DNA of 64,000 nt from Evernia prunastri (GCA_003184365.1 NKYR01000009.1:434001-498000), one strand, 5' to 3'. Positions 1 through 11,687 are shown, counted from the first letter of the stretch. Notes: generated by a model from the letters alone, not told the origin. Made by a program: numbers and translations.

Positions 1-930
1 CCGATATCCAAGATATTTACATTTTGAAGGGTATCGGGATTCTATAATTCCTCTAGGCTCTAATATTATTGACTCGTCACTCGCTCGACTTGTAAAGGTG
101 CTTGGCGCATATGCTATCGTATCCACCGTATTCGTTCTCGGCCTCGGTTAGGGGCCAGCCGGACACCGAAGGTTTGTCCGAAGGATGGCACAGAATCCTT
201 TTAACAACCAAACAGGAACCCACAGGTCTTGTTGAGTCGCTTCAGACTTATAAGAATTCATTCTGAAATGCTATCATACAATATTTACCTTGGGGAAGAG
301 TATAGCATTCATGCATGCAATATACCTGGTCTTGGCATCTACTCTATTTGGTGGGCAGCGCCATGAGTTCTTGGCGTCACCATTCAGGTTGCTTCCAGCT
401 TGATGGAGGTTCACTGTTTATCAGACTCGCTGAATATGATACTCTTATTACTCCTTACTTCATGGCAATTATGGAAGCTGGAACAATTCTTAAATAATTC
501 AACAGGACAGTAAGATACCTAGGTAGTCTCTGCCGGGCTCCACAGTCAACTCGTGTGGCCAAAAAGTCCTGTCTTCTTGGCAGTCCGGTCCGAAATATAC
601 CCACCAATCAAATGCTCACTACACATGCCATAACCAATTTTCGTTGGTGAAAAATACCGTGCCAAGAATATGGAGTTTCCCTTCGCAACGAATCTGTTGC
701 ACTTTAATAACATCCCTTCTATCCTGTGCAACAACCAAACACAATAACACCCCTCGATCCTATGTGACAACCAAACAACATAACACAACTGAGCAATCTG
801 CGTCAGGGCAGATAAAACTGCAAATTCAACACTTTGACCGGCCAATATCTTGAAGATATCACTCTCTGATTGATCCCATTTCCCCCCTCTCATCCAAACA
901 GACATATTCAAGGATTTTGCACCAGTCAAA
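1..930. other. Intergenic / upstream region of SGT1
   Basis: No gene recognised. Short open frames on both strands lack family resemblance. The stretch from about 730 to 785 contains two imperfect copies of an ACAACCAAACA-type motif followed by AATA/TAACAC, a small local repeat. The last 90 bases before 931 are C/T-rich, as is common in fungal promoters and 5' leaders, so they probably belong to the SGT1 promoter. Confidence 0.5.
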
Positions 931-2196
931 ATGGATCAAGCTGCTCGTGGAGCCAGCGCCATCGACGGCGGTAATTTCAAGCTTGCCGTCACCTGCTATA
1001 CGGATGCCATCGCCCAAAATCCCCAAGCTGTCAATTATTACATTCAACGATCCAAGGCCTATACCCGTCTTTCCCCGCCTGACCATCCAGCTGCCTTAAA
1101 CGACGCCGAGCTTGCTGTGTCCCTGGCTACCAAGAGAGCCAAGAGAGAGCTCATCGCCGATAGTCAGCTACGAAGGGCTGTCACGTTATTCCACTTGGAG
1201 CGCTACGCCGATGCAAAGCAATGCCTTCAATGGGTCAAGAAGCTGAATGAGAAAGAAAAGACCTTGGCGATATGGGAGATGAAGTCTGAGGCCAAATTAA
1301 AAGGGCTGGAGGATGGAGACGAGCGTGGCAAGGTGACTGTTGAAGAGACGCCGAAAGTCGAGGTTCCGAAGGCTGCCCTTGAGAAAGCATCGGCCAAACA
1401 GCCCGAGAAGATAGCTGTAGCCTCAGCCGCCTCAACTACCAACGGGACTACAGAAGCCCCAAAAGAGCGTACTGCAGCTGTGAAAGCCGAGGGGGTGCAG
1501 ACACCTCCAAACAAGATCCGTCACGAGTGGTTCCAGACAAATGATAACGTCATCGTCACCCTCTTCTGCAAAGGCATTCCTAAGGACAAAGCCGTAGTCG
1601 AAATCAAGCAAGGTTCTCTGGACGTGTCATTCCCGCTACCCACCGGTTCAGATTTCAATCTATCCTTGGATCCGCTCTTCGAGACGATCAACCCGTCCGC
1701 ATCTTCTTACAAGATCATGTCAACCAAAGCTGAATTCACTCTTCAAAAATATACTCCAGGTCAGAAGTGGGCAGATATCGAGGGATCACAGCCTGTCAGC
1801 ACCGAAGAGACTTCCGCTAATGGCGATGGTACTATCAAGCGTGCTATTCTATCAGACAAGTCCGCCAATACTGGTCCAGTATATCCAACCTCGTCCAAAT
1901 CGGGACCCAAGAACTGGGATAAGGTGGTCGACGATCTGTCCAAGAAACCCCCAAAAGATGTCGAAGGTGGAGAGGGTGCTTCGGAGGATGCTGGGATTGA
2001 AGATGAGGAAGGCGATCCGACGACTAATTTCTTTAAGAAGCTCTTCAAGGATGCGGATCCTGATACGCAAAAAGCCATGATGAAGAGCTATCAAGAGAGC
2101 AACGGCACCGCATTGAGCACTAACTGGGCCGAAGTCAGCAAAGGGAAAGTTGAGACTTCACCCCCTGACGGCATGGAGGTCAAGAATTGGGATTAG
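931..2196 (+). CDS. sgt1: SGT1 co-chaperone (TPR-CS-SGS)
   Basis: An intronless 421-residue protein. Three parts are visible in order: an N-terminal TPR-like helical region (about residues 5-115, with the AIDGGNFKLAVTCYTDAIAQ repeat core), a CS/p23-like beta domain (about 193-285, starting IRHEWFQTNDNVIVTLF) and a C-terminal SGS domain (about 323-421, with GPKNWDKVV, a NFFKKLFKDADPDTQKAMMKSY block and the terminal MEVKNWD). This is the full SGT1 layout and the usual length. SGT1 proteins act with Hsp90 and Skp1 in assembly of SCF ubiquitin ligases and kinetochores, and in plants and animals in NLR folding. The start ATG at 931 sits in a good context (tcaaaATGg). A charged, Ala/Lys-rich linker joins TPR and CS. 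The same genome carries an NLR-like gene about 20 kb away, but no functional link follows from that. Confidence 0.93.
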   Translation: MDQAARGASAIDGGNFKLAVTCYTDAIAQNPQAVNYYIQRSKAYTRLSPPDHPAALNDAELAVSLATKRAKRELIADSQLRRAVTLFHLERYADAKQCLQWVKKLNEKEKTLAIWEMKSEAKLKGLEDGDERGKVTVEETPKVEVPKAALEKASAKQPEKIAVASAASTTNGTTEAPKERTAAVKAEGVQTPPNKIRHEWFQTNDNVIVTLFCKGIPKDKAVVEIKQGSLDVSFPLPTGSDFNLSLDPLFETINPSASSYKIMSTKAEFTLQKYTPGQKWADIEGSQPVSTEETSANGDGTIKRAILSDKSANTGPVYPTSSKSGPKNWDKVVDDLSKKPPKDVEGGEGASEDAGIEDEEGDPTTNFFKKLFKDADPDTQKAMMKSYQESNGTALSTNWAEVSKGKVETSPPDGMEVKNWD

Positions 2197-3088
2197 TGAC
2201 TATGCACTCATCCGTTGCATTGCCAGCGTGTTTAGCATTGCTTGGATGGCGACTGTTAGCGATTTCACGAAACGGTGGATGAAATGATGTTGCTTGCATA
2301 GCGAGGCTTACGGTAGGCGTTATCTCGGAGGAATGTCTGTACCCTAGATGCATGCTCGACAACCTGAGGCAGGAAACCGCGGCATTAGGCCAACGCCGAC
2401 AAAGTTTGATGGAAACTTATTGTAGATTCCGTCATCATGGTTGAAAGTGAAAATCCAGCATCATTACTGTACTGTACTGTACTGTACTTATAAGGTATGG
2501 GATCTATCATATGTCGAGCACTCAAGCCTACCTAAGCCGTCAACCTGGAGCCACCCTCGGGCCATGGTCTCAAGCGGGCCGGCCCCTCCAGCTGAAAATA
2601 AACATGGCGGCCCTGAACCGTCATTACGGCTTTACTGGCAACCCTTGCGCAAGCATAGAGCCGATCAGTGCAGCATTCTCCATGGAGAGATTTGCATACT
2701 GCACCCACCATCCTACTCTAGCTGCTGGCTGACCTGGGGCAGATCATGCCCTTATCTCGCTATCGCTCATCATCACATTGCGCTGACGACGTTGCCGAAC
2801 TTCGCGCTCCCTCCCAAATCCCGCTCACGTCTTTGAGACACAATTGCCAGGACGGTCTTCCAGTCGCCCTCTCTCCTTTTCAACATACCATTGATCGCGA
2901 TCCTCCCGCCGCCTTTCCGGCCTTCCAGTGTCCCTCACTGACTCCCCAGATTCAGCCCTGCGGCTTTGCTTGGAGAATTGCTACAGAATCGAGACGCGGG
3001 AGACAAAGATATACCAGAAAAGGAGGGGCTCATGACCGATACCGATTAAGGAGACCTTTGCCAAGCCCTGCGCTGGCCCCTGCGCCCA
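2197..3088. other. Intergenic region between SGT1 and RdRP
   Basis: About 890 bases with no supported gene. It includes a pentanucleotide microsatellite (see 2465-2489). An open frame from 2746 overlaps the RdRP start region but in a different frame and shows no family similarity, so it is treated as leader or promoter sequence. Confidence 0.5.
2465..2489. repeat. (ACTGT)n microsatellite
   Basis: About five consecutive copies of the pentamer ACTGT/TGTAC, read directly between SGT1 and the RdRP gene. Confidence 0.9.
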
Positions 3089-6000
3089 ATGCTGTCCCAA
3101 CCAGAGACACCGTCAAAGGCGGACGCTGGTATCGAGGCAGTCAAGAGATCGTTGGCTGCAAAGTGGGAAATAGAATGGCCGGCCCGGGATTCAACCTGGA
3201 GTCCTTCAAAAAGCGATCCCAGTCGAGTGGAGGACAAGATCGCCACGATGATACAGTATCTCTACTTCCAGAAACCACCCAAAGAAGGAGCGCTGGACTA
3301 CGCGCTACGTCAATTTGAAAGGAATGCTGTTCAGATCCATTCTCATTGGCGGTTCAAGCCACATGGAGACCCCGAATTACTCCCATCACTCGACGTCTCT
3401 GAGAGCGCGTTGAGACAGGACTTCTTGAAGAAGCGTCCCCAACTTTCCGAGCAAGCAATTGCCGAATTGACGGAAAGTCTCAGTCGCTGCCTGAAGTCAA
3501 CCGCTGATGAAGTCAAAGCCGGCAAAAATTTCCCAAGAGCCGTCAGAAATGAAGGTTAAAATGTTCACTGCTGCCTCCCGCTATCATTGGCTAAGACTGT
3601 TGCAGATGACCCAGTCCCCAGCAATGAAGTCTCGCCCACCAAGCCCAACTGGCCCAATTGCCAGTCAATTCTTTTGCCAGGACTGCGATCCGAAAGCAAA
3701 TCGGGGCCAGCGCAGGGCGGAGTCTCACCAGTTCAGCATCCCTCATCTGACGACTACCCAGACAACGAAATAGTAGAGCTCTTAGTCAATACCGACGCGG
3801 TGAACAATTCCTCAACGGTCTCTATTCATGATGCATATGCACCGAAAGTTGGACGACCTGTACATCTCGAACATAACTCCTCTTCCGAGGAAGATTTCGA
3901 GACTCCACCAAGCACCCCACCACGGCGCGAAAGTTCGAGTCGTGGTCCTTCTTCGGATAAGAAACGAGCGCGCCCTGACTCTATGCAAGCTCCGCCCTCA
4001 CGGAACGTATCGCAAAAAATATCGAGTGAGGGCCCTGTACTAGAGGTTGGTGGCCTGATTTTATTGAGAAGACTGAATTGAATAGCCAGGAACTGACCTT
4101 AAGATGTTACAGTCTATCTACCAGGGTGATCCGAAAAAAGCTGATACTATCCCATCGCACGAAGATATTTTCACAAAGCTGATAGCAAAGTCGCAGTATG
4201 ACTATCTAGGACAACCTGCGCAGCACAAGAGTTCTGAGTCGGAACCAGCTAGGCTCTTCGGCTTCTTCGACAACTCAACGTCCACGTCGTCCTCTACGAC
4301 AAGCAGCTCATCAGCTTGGACGTCACCAAATACCTCTTTCTCCACCAGATCTTTGGCAACTTCAATCGACACTTCCGTTGATGGCAACGATACGACCATA
4401 CGTGGGTCTTGGAACAATCCCTTACGCCCACCATTACTGAGTCTTTCGCTGTCGGGATCGGAAAGCGATGTCACGAAATGGCATGACATTGAGGCGAGTA
4501 AGGAGACGATGAATATGACAAGAGAGCCATCCGATCCCATAGGCCTAGATACGGAGTCTACAGCTACAGATAGGAACATGTCTAAAGCTTTCGAAGAACG
4601 TCTGTACGCAAATTCCCCTTTTGGTAACCTTTCCCCGTTCCTGGTGATTGCTCGTCCCTGCTAATGATAGTGGAATCTAGTTCAAGTCCCTGATCTTTAT
4701 TCAGCAGTTCCTTTTCGACAACTCTATGAGATCATTAGAGTCGCAAGTACTTGCAAGATAGAGCTGAGCAAGTTTTCAACTTCTTTCAAGTCCAATTTCG
4801 AATCCTACGAGAGCCTCTGGTCCTCTCTCAGTTCCATAGTCAAGGCGCATGGGGCTCAGATGCCCGAAAGATCTAGCCTGGCTGCCTGGGATCGAGCGGG
4901 CTCCAAGTTTGAAGGGGTAGCGTTGACCGGAAAGCTCATGCTGTTGGACCAGCAAAAGGGACCTTGCTTTGAGTTTCGTTTGAGTCCCCTGAAATTGGAG
5001 TCTTCTTACCGCCTGTCTCGTCATTTTGGCAGTGATCGCTTTTATGTCCTAGGTATGCCTGGGCTAGATCCTCAGGGTCTACCATCTTACCTGAAAAAGT
5101 ACCATACTCCTGTTCGGGAGGCAATCACGAAGTGGCTTGTGGAAGAGGACCACAATTTTCTCGGACGCACGTGGCGTGCTTTCTATACAAAGCCCGATGA
5201 CTCCAAGAAGAAAGGGATGCGAGATAGTATGAGAGATAGCCGGTATCGGATATATCTTTTTGCCGAAGATGGTGCTGGATTTCGAGACAGGGAAAGACAC
5301 GGCGAAGTCGACCCACGCCTGCTTGACCGGCCCCGAAAACCGGTCAAAGATATGATAGAATGGTTCATGCCATTCAAAGCCAACCTGTACCAGCCGTCAC
5401 TCAAATTTTTTGCGCGTCTGGCGCTAGGTCGGCCTCGTAAATTCCTTGATTTGACTTCTACTGACGATGACTTTAGGTGTCAGTGGTACGGTCGCAACCG
5501 TGGTGTTTCAACCAGTAGAGATCTTCAGAGTAGATGATGCACGAGCAGATACTCCAGGGCAGTGGCGCCTTAGCTACAAGCGGTCAGATGAAAAGAAGAA
5601 ACGCAGTAATCCATCAAGGTCCAAAGCACCTGTCATGAACGATGTGAGCATTCTTAAGCTCCGAAAGGAACATTGTCTGACGACCTTAGGGCTGCGCTCG
5701 GATCTCTAGAAGAGCCGCAAGGGGAGTAGCGGATTGCCTTGGTTTAGACACCGTTCCATGTGTTTTTCAAGGCAGGATAGGAGGTGCGAAAGGAATGTGG
5801 ATGGTCGATGCTCAGGACGAGACTCCATCCAAAAAGGGCCGAAACTACTGGATCGAGATTACAGACTCCCAATTAAAATTTCAGGGACATGCTGTCGACG
5901 ACCTGTGCCCTGAGCCAGCGCGGGTCACATTTGAGGTCAATGCCTGGGCGAAGAAACTTTCATCAAGCTCATTGAAGTTCCAACTCCTTCCCATCCTTAT

Positions 6001-7938
6001 AGATCGAGGCGTGCCACCCCATGTGTTTGCGACTCTGCTCGACCAAGATCTCACGGCTCGTGTTGGTGAACTCGAAGTAGCTATGGATTCTGGGTTGGCT
6101 CTTCGCAAATGGAACCAGGAGATCAACCCCGTCACAAATGAAAGGGCAAAATACGGCGGGATCGAGATGCAAGGGGGCTTGCCTTTATCAACAGCAGAGA
6201 GAATCAATTGGTTCACTGAGGTACAGCTTTCTTTCAGATCTCAGCTTATCCGGCTAATACCCTTCTACAGCATGGTTTCGAGGCCAAAACATGTCGGTTT
6301 TTGAAAGACCAGCTGTATCAAGCCATCAAAAGTTACTGTCTTCGACTGGAAAGCAAGATGAATATCGCACTTGGACAGTCCACATATGCCTACATGATCG
6401 CAGATCCGTTAGCCATCCTTGAGGAGAACGAGATCCATCTTGGATTTTCCAGTGTTTTTCATGACCCTAAGTCAGGCTTTGATCAGTCAATGCTACACAA
6501 CATAGATGTCTTAGTTGCTCGCTTACCTGCTCACCTTCCTTCGGACGTTCAGAAGGTTAAGAATGCCTCTATCTCACTATCAAATATACGTGTCTGACAA
6601 AAAGATAGGTTCGCGCCATCTTTAAGCCCGCGTTAATGATTTACAGAGATGTCATTGTCTTCCCTTCCAAAGGCTCGGTCTCTCTGGCGGATAAATTGTC
6701 GGGGTAGGTCTCTTGATGTCGAGTTTCAAGTTGTCCAGCTTACGAAGTCCGTTAGTGGTGATTACGACGGCGACCAGGCATGGGTCTGCTGGGATCCGGA
6801 TATCGTGCAGCCGTTCAGGAATGCCGATGTCCCACCCTTTCCCGAGCTTGAATCGTACGGCATTGAGAAGGATAAGTCTACTGTCGCAGATATAAAAACT
6901 CATCCTAACTACACGAATATCTTCTTACGCCATGCGTTCGAATTCAACCTTCAACCCAACATGCTCGGTATATGCACACTGTATCACGAATCCTATTGTT
7001 ATCATCAAAAAGCTATCAACAGCCCACAGGCACTGTCAATTGCGATACTATTGGGAAACTTGGTAGACAGCGCAAAAGGCGGGTTCCAATTCGACGAAGC
7101 GAAATGGGCTGCATATTTAAAAAGGAATAATCTACGCCGTACGCTGTTGACACCAGCGTACAAAGACAGGCAGAAGGCGAAGCCGACCGACCACCTTATC
7201 GATCACTTGGTCTTCGTCGTAGCCAAACGGGCAAGGGAAAAGGCGCTGAAAGAATTCGACCGACACTTCACCGACGTCGACTCCCGCGACGCTGACCTCT
7301 TCCGCATCCGCAACGAAGAAGTCGAAGAGGCCAAAACCAACCAAGCCCTCGCAACGGTGCTGAGAAACCTCGAGACGGACCTAAGAGCCATCCTCGCCTT
7401 CTGGCGCACCAACGCCCGCCCGTCAGACCCGGACGAAGACATGAACCGCCCCCCACGGCGACCCGATCTCCCACCCTTCGGCGCCGTCGTCGAGCGATGC
7501 CGCGCCGACTTCGTCAACCTCAAACCCACCCTCAACGATCTCAACGAAGACGGATCTCCGCCAAACGGCACGGAGCCGTCGTCGTCGGACTCCCGTATCC
7601 GCAGCTGGCAGTGCGACCACGCCCGCGGCCGCGCGTCGCACTGGGATCTTCTCAAGGCGTCCGTCGCGTTCTATCTCTTCCACCAGAGGAGCTTCGTCTG
7701 GTACGTCGCCGGGGTCGAACTGGGCGCCATCAAGGCGGCGGCACGGGGGAGGGGTGCGTATCGCTGCGTGGTGGGGGAGGTGTTTGAGGCGTTGAAGGTG
7801 GATCGGAGGGTTGTGGAGAGGGGGTTGAGGAGGAGGGAGGAGGATGGTGGAGGGGTTGGAGGGGAGGTGGGGGGTGAGGAGGGGGATGAGGAGGAGTTTG
7901 GGGTTTGGGATTGGGGGGTTGGGGATTGTGAGTGGTGA
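3089..7938 (+). CDS. RNA-dependent RNA polymerase (RNAi type)
   Basis: Nine exons fit phase and family: 3089-3554, 3606-4045, 4113-4623, 4681-5427, 5477-5643, 5690-6220, 6271-6555, 6609-6703 and 6756-7938, giving about 1474 residues. The eukaryotic RdRP signature is unmistakable. MND|GCARISRRAARG is formed across the 5644-5689 intron (residues about 775-789), and DVIVFPSKGSVSLADKLSGG leads directly into the catalytic DYDGD loop (about 1083-1087) across the 6704-6755 intron. The aspartates coordinate the catalytic metal in this double-psi beta-barrel family (QDE-1, SAD-1, Rdp1). The enzyme makes dsRNA for Dicer in quelling, meiotic silencing or heterochromatin pathways. The N-terminal third (about 1-480) is Ser/Pro-rich and poorly conserved. 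The last about 60 residues are Gly/Glu-rich low complexity encoded by a purine tract. The start at 3089 is the first ATG in the exon-1 frame; another upstream exon cannot be excluded. Which RdRP subfamily this is cannot be settled here. Confidence 0.92.
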
Positions 7939-8030
7939 GTGGTGAGGGGGAGGGGGAGGGGGAGGGGGGAGTTTGAGGAAAAGTGGGGGGAGGGTTGGAT
8001 AGCTTGCTGAAATAAACCAATTAAAGAACG
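7740..8030 (+). repeat. Purine/G-rich low-complexity tract
   Basis: About 290 bases on the + strand are almost entirely G and A with many GGG-GGGG runs. They span the final codons of the RdRP, its stop at 7936-7938 and its 3' flank, where a GGGGGA unit repeats at about 7947-7970. The composition predicts G-quadruplex or triplex potential. This is composition only; no function is shown. Confidence 0.8.
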
Positions 8031-8614
8031 ATAGGGGATGATGTGATGATACAGGAAAAGGAGTGCTGGATCTGGATCTGGATCTGGACCTGGATGTAAA
8101 GGAAGACGGTCTGCATCGATGTCGAGGCTCTGAGCCGGGAAGAGTGGCACGTGGCTAGTTCTAGATTTCGGTCAAGGAATTTCTCTTCGCTATGATTGTT
8201 CTATTAGACAGGAAAAGAAAAGGAAAAGGAAAGGAAGGGGGAAGGGGGGGCTTGGTAATTAGAGATATATTTCGGACTTTTTCGGAGCCAGTGACGGATG
8301 GCTGTGTTTAGGATTGGTTTTTCGTTTCGCTCTTTATTCTACGGGGGCGGGATGTGAGGGGGTGGGATGGGATGTAGGCGCTTGAAGCTGTCTTGGGAGC
8401 TGGGGGATGAGGGGGTGGGATGTGAGAGGCTGGGATGTAGGCCTTTGAAGCTGTCTTGAGAGCTGTCGTGTGTGGGCTGGGGGATGAGGGGGTATGTTTT
8501 CGTTGAAAGGGGGAGGGGGGGTGAGAGTATCAACAATGCCAGCCTGGCTGAGATATGTACAATATATTATATACATCGGGAACGAAAAGCTTACCCGTTC
8601 CAGAACGTCGGTAC
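7939..8614. other. Convergent intergenic region, RdRP / NMO
   Basis: About 680 bases between two converging genes. It contains the G-rich tract continuation, a GATCTG repeat (about 8070-8094), an A/G-rich AAAAGG run (8210-8235) and two near-copies of a segment around TGTAGG-CTTGAAGCTGTCTTG at about 8373-8400 and 8437-8464, each preceded by GGGGGTGGGATG-like sequence. No gene is supported. Confidence 0.6.
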
Positions 8615-9856
8615 TTAGAGTTTCTGCTTTCCGATCCCCCACATCTCCGCGCCGGGGTTGTTCATGTTGTCCCCGACCTCGCCCGGCGGCGGCTCCTTCC
8701 CCCGCGGCGACCGTGACGCACGGCCCACGATGAGCGAGCTGGCTTTGTCCAGCGTCTCCTCCGCCTCCCACTCGATCCTCTCCACCAGCTCCCGACACGA
8801 GGGGATGTCGTGGATCAAGCCGATCACCTGCCCCGCCGTCCAGACGCCGTGGTCCACGTCCCCGTTGATAAACACCTCCCTCCCGCGCTTCCCGCTCACG
8901 TACGGCGCCACCTCCTCGAATTTACCGCTCGTGCTTTCCCGCTCGACCCGCACTGCGTCCTTGGCGACTTTGTTCCCGAACAGCCGGCTCGTGTTCCGCC
9001 ACCGCCGCAGCACGAGCTCCGTGTCCGTTTCCTGCGCGTCCACGATGGCGGCTTTGACGTTGTGGTGGATCGGCGCCTCGACCGTGCACATGAACCGCGT
9101 GCCCATGTTGACCCCCTCCGCGCCCAGCGCCAGGGCCGCAGCGAGGCCCTGCCCGTCCGCGAAGCCGCCCGAGGCGATGAAGGGCACCGCCAGGCTCTGC
9201 CGCGCCCGGCTTAGCAGGATGAAGTTGGTGATGTCGCTCTCGCCCACGTGGCCGGCGCACTCGAAGCCGTCGATGGAGAGGAAGTCGACGCCGAGTTTGA
9301 CCGCGCTCTGCGCGTGCCGGACTGTGGTGCACTTGTGCAGGACGGTGCAGCCGGCGGCCTTGAGCTGCCGGATCACGGGGCCCGGGCTGTTGCCGGCCGT
9401 TTCGACGATCCGGACGCCCGAGTCGATGATGGCTTGCGCGTAGCCGTGGTAGTCCGGGGGCACGAGGGCGGGGAGGAGGGTCAGGTTCACGCCGAAGGGG
9501 TTGGGGGTCATGGTTCGGCAGCGCCGGATCTCTTGGCGAAGGGCGTCGGGGGTGGGTTGGGTTAGGGCTGTGAGCTGGGCGGGGAGAGGTCTTATTAGTC
9601 GATATCTTTGGGTGGATTGTGGTAGAAGTGGAAGGATAGAATAGTGAGAGTGTGAAGGTTGGTGGGGGAGGACGTACGATTCCTAGTCCTCCAGCATTCG
9701 ACACGGCAGAGGCCAGCTCAGCGTAGCCAACCCATTGCATGCCTCCTTGCACGACCGGGACTGCAAAGCATCAGCCCAGCCCCCACTAGAGGACATTATG
9801 AGAGACAATTTACTCTTGATCCCTAGCTGGCGTGTGAGGGCGGTATTGAAGGGCAT
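8615..9856 (-). CDS. Nitronate monooxygenase (2-nitropropane dioxygenase)
   Basis: Three exons in phase: 9856-9814, 9760-9678 and 9574-8615, giving about 361 residues, a normal length for the family. The first exon encodes the start MPFNTALTRQLGIK and joins PVVQGGMQW, the conserved N-terminal strand of FMN-dependent NMOs. Also visible are SIDGFECAGHVGE with the active-site His near residue 151, and the FMN phosphate-binding region around IASGGFADGQGLAAALALGA. These TIM-barrel flavoenzymes oxidise alkyl nitronates or propionate 3-nitronate to carbonyl plus nitrite, a detoxification reaction. Both introns have good signals (GTAAAT..TTGCAG with GCTGAT; GTACGT..CCCAG with CTAAT). The CDS is strongly GC3-rich, which creates long antisense open frames that are not genes. 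The last about 30 residues, rich in Pro and Gly, lie beyond the usual catalytic core. Confidence 0.9.
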
Positions 9857-10397
9857 TTTGGAGGGGGGTGGAGGGGTGGGATCGATGTGGATTTGGAAGG
9901 AGTGCGGATTCGATGGAGGAAAGGAACAGCGGAGGAGGACAAAGATGAGAGGGACCTGAGGGAGATGCAGGAAGGAAGGCTAAAGTATTTGCGGTGGCTG
10001 TTGCTGTTGCTGTTACCAGGCATGGAGGGATGGGTGCCTTGACTTTGACGACAATGGCGTGGATGGCCGAGTACAAGAGGTTATCTTATCAGCGGGAGGG
10101 GTATTGTAAGTATATTACACTAGATCTAGGATCATGGAACTTCCCGAGGACATCCCCGTCTAAAGTACCCGAGAAGCTTGCCGAGGCTATTCCCGAAGCT
10201 ATCCGTATGGTGCGATTCCATACCTGTGCCTCCTTTCATACATGCCTGAACAAATCAAAAGGCCGAGCGCCAACTAACTCTAAGTCCCAACCCCCATCCC
10301 ACCCCTTCTCGACACACCCGTCTCCCAATCCCAATCCCCAATCCCAATTCCCCACTCCCACCCCTGTCTACACCACACCACACACACCGCCACCCAT
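9857..10397. other. Intergenic region upstream of NMO
   Basis: About 540 bases with no supported gene. It holds a (CTGTTG)n-like run at about 10000-10015 and a C/A-rich low-complexity segment (about 10280-10400, repeated CCCAATCCC and CACCACACC). Confidence 0.5.
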
Positions 10398-11183
10398 CTA
10401 AGCCCCCCTCTTACCCGACGCGGCCAAACCCCCATCCGAACTCGTCGTCGGCGAGCTCGGCCACGGGTCCAGCGAATCGCTCGAATGCCGCTGGATGTAC
10501 GTCCAACTGGAAGTGGAGTCGGACGCCGAGCTACTCGGCCACGGCAGGAGGGAGTCGCTCGAATGCCGCTGGATCCACCATACGCTAGACGACGACGACG
10601 ATGATGCCGATGTCTGCGCTGGAGTCGTAAGTGTGGGTGCGGTGGTGGCTAGGGGGATCGTGACGATTGCCTGTGATGAATGATGGGATCTTGGTTAGTT
10701 TGATGATGGGGTGGGTTTGTGTGGGGGGTTTTGTGTGTTGTAGACGGACGGACGGACAGACAGAGGTAGGTAGGTATGTAGGTAGATAGACTGTGGCGAA
10801 ACCGCCGTTGAATCACTTACGGTAGGTTCATCCCCGACGCAGACGCCGATGCAGCAGCTGCATAACACGCGAATAACCCGTCAGCGGCTTCTTCTCTTTC
10901 CCTCCTCCATCCCAAACCAGTATCCGAAAGCGAAGAAAAAAGAAGAAAAAAGAACACCATACCACACCCCACGAGCGAACCCACCCTCAGCGCCTTCTTT
11001 CAACTCAGCCAGCAACGCGCACAGCTCGCCGCTGCCCTGACACGGCGAGGCGTCCTGTCCGTCCTGGCTCGATGGCAGCGACACGGTCGAGCACCATCCC
11101 TGGGCGGGCGGGAAGCCGGCGAGGGGGAGGTAGGGTTTGTAGGCGGGCGTGGAGCAGAGGGCTGGTGGGGCATGGGAGGCCAT
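10398..11183 (-). CDS. Small Cys- and Ser/Thr-rich protein with tandem repeat, unknown function
   Basis: I do not recognise the family. A three-exon model fits phase: 11183-10981, 10857-10821 and 10670-10398 (stop TAG at 10400-10398), about 170 residues. The N-terminal part has spaced cysteines (ALCSTPAYKPYLPLAGF, GWCSTV, SPCQGSGELCALL) and exon 2 adds CCIGVCVGDEPT. The C-terminal part is Thr/Ser-rich and carries two copies of an IQRHSSDSL-PWPSS segment, about 20-25 residues each, also visible in the DNA at 10451-10497 and 10527-10574. The second intron is well formed (GTAAGT, ACTAAC, CACAG). The first donor (GTTCGC) is weak; GTGGGT at 10984 is an alternative but breaks phase. No convincing signal peptide follows ATG 11183; an upstream in-frame start was not found. 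It could be a surface or secreted protein whose N-terminus is misplaced. Confidence 0.5.
10451..10574 (-). repeat. Imperfect tandem duplication inside the small Ser-rich gene
   Basis: Two copies of a roughly 45-base segment, at about 10451-10497 and 10527-10574, share GAGCT-CTCGGCCACGG and end in the identical TCGCTCGAATGCCGCTGGAT. On the minus strand they encode the repeated QRHSSDSL-PWPSS peptide unit. Confidence 0.85.
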
Positions 11184-11687
11184 TTTTTGTGAGAGAGAGA
11201 GAGAGAGAGAGGGACTGGGCTGGTGCGAAGGATAGGATGTTTCGGTTGGGGAATGGGAAGCGGCGGAGATTACCTACTCCTCTGTCTGGGTGGGAAGAGG
11301 AGGGGGAGAGTGAGGGAGGGGAGGGGAGTCCGGCGAAAGTGGTGTGTAGGAAGGAAGAGGACAGTTGGAGGTAAAGGCTAGCTTGGATGATTGAAGCCAT
11401 TGGCTTCTCTTTCTTGCCTCAGCTGTGTAAGCCTCAAAAAGCCATGGGAAGGTTTGTGAGCGGTATGACGTTATGAAAATGTGGAGCTCAGGGTTGGTCA
11501 ATGGTGCGGAACCGTGTTTGAGTTTTAATGGGAAAGTCTCTCCCAGATACTCGGAACATACTTACCCACACAAAGGATGCGCTTATGTATAGACATAGGT
11601 GGTGGTAACAGTTGTCTATGCACCGATACATCCTGCCAGCGTACCTATCCAACACCTCGTCCCACCGAATGCGGCTTATACGCATCA
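11184..11687. other. Intergenic region with (GA)n tract
   Basis: About 500 bases between the 5' end of the small Ser-rich gene and the 3' end of the checkpoint gene. A (GA)n dinucleotide run lies at 11190-11212, immediately upstream of the small gene's ATG, where it would be part of its CT-rich leader on the minus strand. No gene is supported; a 131-residue open frame here has no family features. Confidence 0.5.

Noticed and set aside
2746..3318. 190-residue + strand frame overlapping the RdRP start
   Set aside because: Different frame from RdRP exon 1, no domain, and no splice phase links it to the polymerase.
7671..8150. 159-residue Pro/Ser-rich minus-strand frame
   Set aside because: It is the reverse reading of the purine tract at the RdRP end; composition alone explains it.
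8658..9752. Long open frames antisense to or out of frame with the nitronate monooxygenase (up to 276 residues)
   Set aside because: They are Arg/Pro/Ala-rich shadows caused by the GC-rich third codon positions of the real gene and show no family similarity.
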